From Arachis hypogaea (lineage: Eukaryota > Streptophyta > Magnoliopsida > Fabales > Fabaceae): a stretch of DNA of 64,000 nucleotides. The position numbers and the translations under genes were made by a program. Under the pieces are notes generated by a model. That model saw nothing but the letters and a program-made list of their open reading frames with translations. It was not told the origin of the DNA and ran no database searches. Shown here in pieces: positions 58,055 through 64,000 of the stretch (within the stretch, counting starts at the first letter, position 1; the number at the start of each line of letters is the position of its first letter). Where the stretch lies: contig NC_092044.1 in the NCBI RefSeq assembly GCF_003086295.3, forward strand, positions 73,494,024 through 73,558,023. The letters are read 5' to 3'.

Positions 58055-58072
58055 TGGCGCCGTTGCCGGGGA
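58055..58072 (+). other. primer-binding site of C, exact tRNA-Asp type
   Basis: TGGCGCCGTTGCCGGGGA lies 6 bp after the LTR. Confidence 0.9.
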
Positions 58073-58102
58073 TTGTTTGAGTTTGGACAACTGACGGTTC
58101 AT

Positions 58103-59601
58103 TGATAAACAAAATTTAGCGTGTCGATTTAGAATTCAATGATGAATATGATCGTGAGTATAGTCTAATCGACACTTAAACTTCGCGTCAAACAATCCTA
58201 CAATCTATAACCGAGAGTATTAGTCTCCTGAGTCGTCCTCCCTTGGAATTGCTAGGGTGTGCATCTTATTGATTAGAAAGCCTTGTTATAATTCTTTGAA
58301 GGTTTTAGCAAAGTAGAAAACAAACAATCAATCCTTAGAAAACTTGGCTTAGGGTTGGTATTAGAAATTCTATCCTTATAGTTCTTTCAATGATGACAAC
58401 AATTAGGCCTTGCTTCATTTAGTTAACCCCTAGGTATAGAGGAAAGTCAAATGAGAGTAACCAACTTGAGTCACAAGTCCTAGCTTTACCTTGTGGAAAT
58501 CTAGCTTTAGTGTACTCCAAGTCAATTAGCAATCCCTAATTCTAAATCAACAATTGACACAACTATTCAACTTCTTCTAATGGCCCAAACCCTATGCCAA
58601 GTAAGAAACTTTTACTCCATAACTAGTGTTGGCATTTCATCAAACATTTGGTGAGCAAGAGTGAAAGCCATAGTAAAATTGAGAAGAAAGTAGAATTAAA
58701 AGTATTTCAACACAAGGAACTAACAACAATTAACAAAGAACAACAATGGAAATGAGATTCTAAAGGAATTGATTAAATCCAAAACTACAAAATTGAATCC
58801 AAGATCTATGAGAATTGAGCAATTACAAACACTAATGGAGATTGGAGAAGAAGATCTATGACATGAACAAAATGAATTGAGAATCGCAAGGGATCTCACC
58901 AAAGAGTGAATGAAAATTCAGAAATTAGATGAAGATGAACCCTAGTGAGAGCTTTTTGTCTCTCTCCTTCCCCACAAGTGTAACTAACTATCTTCCCAAA
59001 AAAAATCTAGAATCTAGAAAATGAGCTAAAAAAAGTCCTTAACCCTTGTTCCCTTGGTCTTCTTAAGCTTTTCCCGCCAGAGCACTTCCCCAAAATGGGA
59101 TTCCCAACTGCCTCCATGCCCAAGTCACGTGGCTCTTAAAAAAGTCATATTCGCACGTCGGCACGCACGCGCAATGTACGCGTGCGCGCCATCGGAGATC
59201 ATGGCCTAGCCGCTACGCAAGCTGGCTCGTGGCTTGGCTCTTGGCTTCGACTTCTTAACTGCTCAATCCACGCAGACGCGTCAAGTGCGCGCACGCGCCC
59301 ATGCCGAGATTTCCAAAGTTCAATTCTCATGCTCCCTTCTTTTGCACCCGTTCTTCTTCTCTCTTCCGATCCGTCCCTGCCCTATATTCTGAAACCACTT
59401 AACACACAGGTCACGGCATTGAATGGCATCAAGAGAAGATTAGAAATGTATCTAATTCAGTGCAAAATAAGCATGTTTTCATTCATGAGGCGAAATTAGG
59501 AAAGGAACACAAAGTCTTGTATTTTCATGTAGAAAACGTGTGGAATTATTGATAAAACCCTGAAATCAACACAAGATAAACCCTCAAAATGGAGTATATC
59601 A
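58103..59601 (-). repeat. F5-type solo LTR in the C leader
   Basis: This is a 1499-bp LTR with TG and CA ends; the minus strand starts TGATATACTCC at 59601. It is flanked by TTCAT (58098-58102) and TTAAT (59602-59606), a target duplication with one change. Removing it restores a leader identical in order to copy B. ACGCG words lie at 59150-59300. Recombination between two LTRs is the usual origin. Confidence 0.9.
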
Positions 59602-59606
59602 TTAAT

Positions 59607-61114
59607 CTTGTTGCTTAGATTAGGTACTTTTCTTCAGAGTTCTTAAGAATGAATTCTAGTGTTTCAAGGTGATGTTGTTATCATCACCAAAGCTGATTGA
59701 TTCTCATCAATTTAGCTCTTGAATGCAATGCCCTGCTGAAGCTTGGATAGCCATGTCTAATTCCTTTAGACTGAAGCTTTAGACTAACATTGCATGATTC
59801 TTGGAATTCTCATTAAGAATTTTGATATCCTCTATTTTCTTCTCCATATAATTTTCGAAAAAACCAAAAAAATTACAAAATCATAAAAAAAAAACCAAAA
59901 ATATTCTATGTTTCTTGTTTGAGTCTAGTGTCCCATTTTAAGTTTGGTGTCAATTGCATGTTTCTGTTCTTCTTGCATTTTTCATGTGTCTTTAGTGATC
60001 TTCAAGTTGTTCTTGATGATTTACTTGCTCTGATCTTTAAATTCTCTTGTCTTGAGTGTTTTGTTGTTTCTCATATGCATTCTCAACTTGTTAGTGTCAA
60101 TAGTATACAAACTTTTAAGTTTGGTGTCTTGCATGCATTGTTTATTTGATTTCAGTTGCATTTTGATTATCCCTCATTATTAAAAATCCAAAAAAATTTT
60201 AATTTGTGTCTTTTTCAAGTCAATAATACAGAGAATTGAAGATTCAGAACATACTGCAGAGAAATTACACAGAAAAAGCTGGGCGTTCAAAATGTCCAGT
60301 GAAGAAGGAAAACTGGCGTTTAAACGCCAGCCAGGGTGCCTGGCTGGGCGTTTAACGCCCAAAAGGGGTGAGTTTTGGGCGTTAAACGCCAGAATGTGCA
60401 CCATTCTGGGCGTTTAACGCCAGGATGGCACAAGAGGGAAGATTTTGTTTTTAATGCCAATTTTTTTAAGTTTTCAAAATTTTTCAAAATCAAATCTTTT
60501 TCAAATCAAATCTTTTCAATCAAATCTTTTTCAAAATCAATTTCTTTCCATTTTCAAAAATACTTGCTATCAATTAATGATTTGATTCAACATTCAAGTA
60601 TGTTGCCTTTTCTGTTGAGAAAGTTTTAATGTTTGAATCATATCTTTTCTTGTTAGCCAAGTCATTAATTTTCAAAATCAAATTTTTTAAATTGTTTTTC
60701 AAATCATATCTTCTCAATCATGTCTTTTTAAAACTATATCTTTTCAATCATATATTTTTCTCACATCTTTTTCAAAATAGTTTTCAATCATATCTTGTTG
60801 ATTTCTAATTTCGAAATCTTTTTCAAAAATCACTTGATTTCTTTTCCACTCTTAGTTTTCGAAAATCAATTAGTATTTTTTCAAAATGTTTTTAAAATCT
60901 TTTTAATTTATTTTCGAAAATTTCTTCCCCTCTTCTCACATCCTTTTATTTATGGACTAACACTCATCCTTAATGCACAATTCGAACTCCATCTTTCTTG
61001 ATAAGTTCGAATTTTCTACCTCTTCCTTCTACTTTTCTTTTCCTCTGACACCTCAAGGAATCTCTATACTGTGACATAGAGGATTCCATATTTTCTTGTT
61101 CTCTTCTCTTTCAT
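59607..61114 (+). other. F1 C leader, non-coding
   Basis: It parallels the B leader: AAGTTTGGTGT motifs near 59939 and 60117, GGCGTT words (60278-60424), then T-rich sequence. No gene is seen. Confidence 0.75.
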
Positions 61115-63459
61115 ATGAGCAGGAGCAAAGACAAAAGCATTCTTGTTGAGGCTGACCCTGAACCTGAAAGGACCTTGAAGCGAAAGCTAAGAGAAGCTAA
61201 GGCACAACTCTCTATAGAGGATCTAACAGAAATTTTCAAAGAAGAAGACATGGTAGCCGAAAACAACAACAATGCCAACAATGCAAGGAAGGTGCTGGGT
61301 GACTTTACTGCATCTACTCCCGACTTCTATGGGAGAAGCATCTCTATCCCTGCCATTGGAACAAACAACTTTGAGCTTAAGCCTCAATTAGTTTCTCTAA
61401 TGCAACAGAATTGCAAGTTCCATGGACTTCCATTGGAAGATCCTCATCAGTTTCTAGCTGAGTTCTTGCAAATCTGTGACACTGTCAAAACCAATGGGGT
61501 TGACCCTAAGGTCTACAGACTTATGCTATTCCCTTTTGCTGTAAGAGACAGAGCTAGGATATGGTTGGACTCACAACCTAAAGAAAGCCTGAACTTTTGG
61601 GAAAAGCTAGTCAATGCCTTCCTGACAAAGTTCTTTCCACCTCAAAAATTGAGTAAGCTTAGAGTGGAAGTCCAAACCTTTAGACAGAAGGAAGGAGAAT
61701 CCCTCTATGAAGCTTGGGAAAGATACAAACAATTGATCAGAAAGTGTCCTTCTGACATGCTTTCTGAATGGAGCATCATAGGTATCTTCTATGATGGCCT
61801 GTCTGAACTATCCAAGATGTCATTGGATAGCTCTGCTGGAGTATCTCTTCGTCTGAAGAAGATGCCTATAGAGGCTCAAGAACTCATTGAAATGGTTACA
61901 AATAACCAATTCAAGTATACTTCTGAAAGGAATCCTGTGAACAATGGGACGAATCAGAAGAAAGGAGTTCTTGAAATTGATACTCCGAATGCCATATTGG
62001 CTCAGAACAAAATATTGACTCAGCAAGTCAATATGATTTCTCAAAGTCTGTCTGGAATGCAAGCTGCACCAGGCAGTACTAAGGACGCTTCATCTGAAGA
62101 AGAAGCTTATGATCCTGAGAACCCTTCAATGGAAGAGGTGAATTACATGGGAGAATCCTATGGAAACACCTATAATCCTTCATGGAGAAATCATCTAAAT
62201 CTTTCATGGAAGGATCAACAGAGACCTCAACAAGGTTCAACAACAATAATGGTGGAAGAAACAGGTTTAGCAATGGCAAGCCTTTTCCATCATCTTCTCA
62301 GCAACAGACAGAGAATTCTAAGCAGAGCCACTCTAACTTAGCAACCATGGTCTCTGATTTAATCAAAACCACTCAAAGTTTCATGACTGAAACAAGGTCC
62401 TCCATTAGAAACTTGGAGGCACAAGTGGGTCAGATGAGTAAGAAAATTACTGAACTCCCTCCTAGCACTCTTCCAAGCAATACAGAAGAGAATCCAAAAG
62501 GAGAGTGCAAGGCCATTAACATGACCTATATGTCCGAATTTGGAGAAGAGGAAGAGGCAGTGAGCGCCACTGAGGAAGGCCTCAATGGACGTTCACTGGC
62601 CTCCAATGAGTTCCCTGATGAGGAACCATGGGAATCTGAGGCTCATACTGAGACCATAGAGATTCCATTGGATTTACTTCTACCATTCATGAGCTCTGAT
62701 GAGTATTCTTCCTCTGAAGAGGATGAATATGTCACTGAAGAGCAAGTTGCTAAATACCTTGAAGCAATCATGAAGCTAAATGACAAGTTATTTGGTAATA
62801 AGACTTGGGAGGATGAACCCTCTTTGCTCACCAAAGAACTGGATGACTTGTCTAGGCAGAAATTACCTCAAAAGAGATAGGACCCTGGGAAGTTCTCAAT
62901 ACCTTGTACCATAGGCACCATGACCTTTAAGAAGGCTCTATGTGACTTAGGATCAAGTATAAACCTCATGCCTCTCTCTGTAATGGAGAAGCTACGAATC
63001 TTTGAGGTACAAGCTGCAAGAATCTCACTAGAGATGGCAGACAATTCAACAAAACAAGCTTATGAACTTGTAGAGGATGTTCTGGTAAAAGTTGAAGACC
63101 ATTACATCCCTGCTGATTTCATAGTCCTAGAGACTGGAAAGTGCATGGATGAATCCATCATCCTTGGCAGGCCCTTCCTAGCCACAGCAAAGGCTGTAAT
63201 TAATGTTGACAGAGGAGAATTGATCATTCAAGTGAATGAAGAATCCCTTGTGTTTAAGGCTCAAGGATATCCCTCTGTTGCCATGGAGAGGAAGCATGAA
63301 GAGCTTCTCTCAAAACAGAGTCAAACAGAGCCCCCACAGTTAAACTCTAAGTTTGGTGTTGGGAGGCCACAACCAACTTCTAAGTTTGGTGTTGAACCCC
63401 CATATTCAAAATTTAAGTTTGGTGTTGGCAGGTTCCAACATTGCTCTGAGCATTTGTGA
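61115..63459 (+). pseudogene. gag-protease polyprotein of F1 (copy C), one frameshift and one stop
   Basis: The gag domain matches copy B (MSRSKDKSILVEADPEPER, RIWLDSQPKES, ESLYEAWERYKQL). One T is missing near 62238 relative to B, which shifts the frame; coding resumes in the new frame with RFNNNNGGRNRFSNG. A TAG lies at 62878-62880. The protease follows: KKALCDLGSSINLMPLSV with the catalytic Asp (Asp-Leu-Gly as in copy E), SIILGRPFLATAKAVI, then a C-terminal tail with three SKFGV- or FKFGV-type repeats encoded by AAGTTTGGTGTTG. It ends HCSEHL, TGA at 63457. An E-type pol would continue into RT; here the tail begins at once. Confidence 0.85.
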
Positions 63460-63507
63460 GGCTCCATGAGAGCCCACTGGCAAGCTACTGACATTAAAGA
63501 AGCGCTT

Positions 63508-63525
63508 GTTGGGAGGCAACCCAAT
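63508..63525 (+). other. post-ORF hairpin (GTTGGG/CCCAAT, loop AGGCAA)
   Basis: The stem has one G-T pair and lies about 50 bp after the protease stop. Confidence 0.55.
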
Positions 63526-63661
63526 GTTATGTTTAATCTATTTTCCTTTGTTATTTTATGTTTCTGTAGGTTGATGATCATGGGAAGTCACAAAATCAAT
63601 TGAAAAAGCAAAACAGAATGAAAAATAGAAAGAAAAATAGCACACCCTGGAGGAAGACAGT

Positions 63662-63840
63662 GCTGGCGTTTAAACACCAGTAAGGGCAGCAAATGGGCAT
63701 TTAACGCCCAGTCTGGCACCATTTTGGGCGTTTAACGCCAGAAAGGGCACCAGACTGGCGTTAAACGCCAGGAAAGGGCAAGAAGCTGGCGTTAAACGCC
63801 AGAAAGGGGCACCAGCCCGGCGTTTAATGCCAGAATTGGC
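63662..63840 (+). repeat. GGCGTT/AACGCC palindromic word array (C tail)
   Basis: Six or seven words such as CTGGCGTTAAACGCCAG are each preceded by a variable 13-20 bp. This corresponds to 213-452. The ACCCCACAGGATC phrase follows near 63908. Confidence 0.9.
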
Positions 63841-64000
63841 ATGAAGAGCAATTTTGCTCGCCACTTGGTGCAGGGATGACTTTTCCTTGACACCTCAGGA
63901 TCTGTGGACCCCACAGGATCCCCACCTACCCCACCACTCTCTTTCTTCTTCACCCAATCACCTCAACACCTCTACCCCAAAAACCCCTCACCTATCAAAT

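Larger units (their letters stand above)
56439..64000 (+). mobile_element. F1 element C, gag-protease type, continues right of window
   Basis: It has a 5' LTR (56439-58048), an exact tRNA-Asp site (58055-58072), a leader split by an F5 solo LTR (58103-59601), gag and protease (61115-63459), then directly the post-ORF hairpin and GGCGTT tail. No RT or integrase lies between protease and tail, so this F1 form is non-autonomous. The sequence at the left edge of the window looks like the same kind of tail. Confidence 0.9.

Overview
The window is plant nuclear DNA made almost entirely of nested LTR retrotransposons. I see no convincing intact host gene, no rRNA or tRNA gene and no bacterial feature. 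The dispersed GGCGTTTAACGCC-type words, the gag of the Athila type and the tRNA-Asp primer-binding sites suggest a legume, most probably Arachis (peanut or a wild relative). The genus is inferred from familiarity with these repeats, not from a search.

Seven LTR families can be told apart by their first bases. I call them F1 (TGATGAGCGG), F2 (TGATGCGTGA), F3 (TGATGCCAGG), F4 (TGATGACAGG), F5 (TGATAAACC), F6 (TGATGACACG) and F7 (TGTTCATACC).

Left to right: 1-4015 is the tail and 3' LTR of an F1 element. 4016-4739 is the only stretch not explained by LTR elements. 4740-5544 is a broken F1 LTR. 5545-11718 is a plus-strand F2 element coding for an unfamiliar protein. 11719-13202 is an F3 5' LTR with its primer site. 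13203-23047 is a minus-strand F2 element split by a complete non-coding F4 element (13274-19114, 5-bp target duplication). 23048-27803 is the 5' half of an F1 gag element. 27804-28252 is an inverted F1 pol fragment. 28253-34825 is an F5 element with a relative of the F2 protein. 34826-36479 holds two LTR fragments. 36480-39035 is the end of an F6 element, whose LTR probably resumes at about 54385-55631. Between these lies a minus-strand autonomous-type F1 element (39036-54384) with gag-pro-RT-RH-IN and an env-position ORF, and its LTR holds a rearranged F7 element (40492-46589). 55632-56438 is an F5 LTR scrap and an integrase fragment. 56439-64000 is another F1 element coding only for gag and protease, with an F5 solo LTR in its leader.

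Coding capacity is unevenly shared. Only the minus-strand F1 copy carries a nearly complete pol, and stop codons interrupt it. F2 and F5 carry one protein that resembles neither gag nor pol, F4 carries none, and the plus-strand F1 copy at the right end carries gag and protease only. F1 to F6 nevertheless share the tRNA-Asp primer site where a 5' end is visible, and related short stem-loops at fixed positions: at the LTR start, in U5, just after the main ORF, and before the polypurine tract. Several stems differ in sequence between families but keep their pairing. The likeliest reading is a common RNA-level module that lets coding-poor families use the machinery of coding-competent ones. This module and the shared F2/F5 protein are the most interesting items here.
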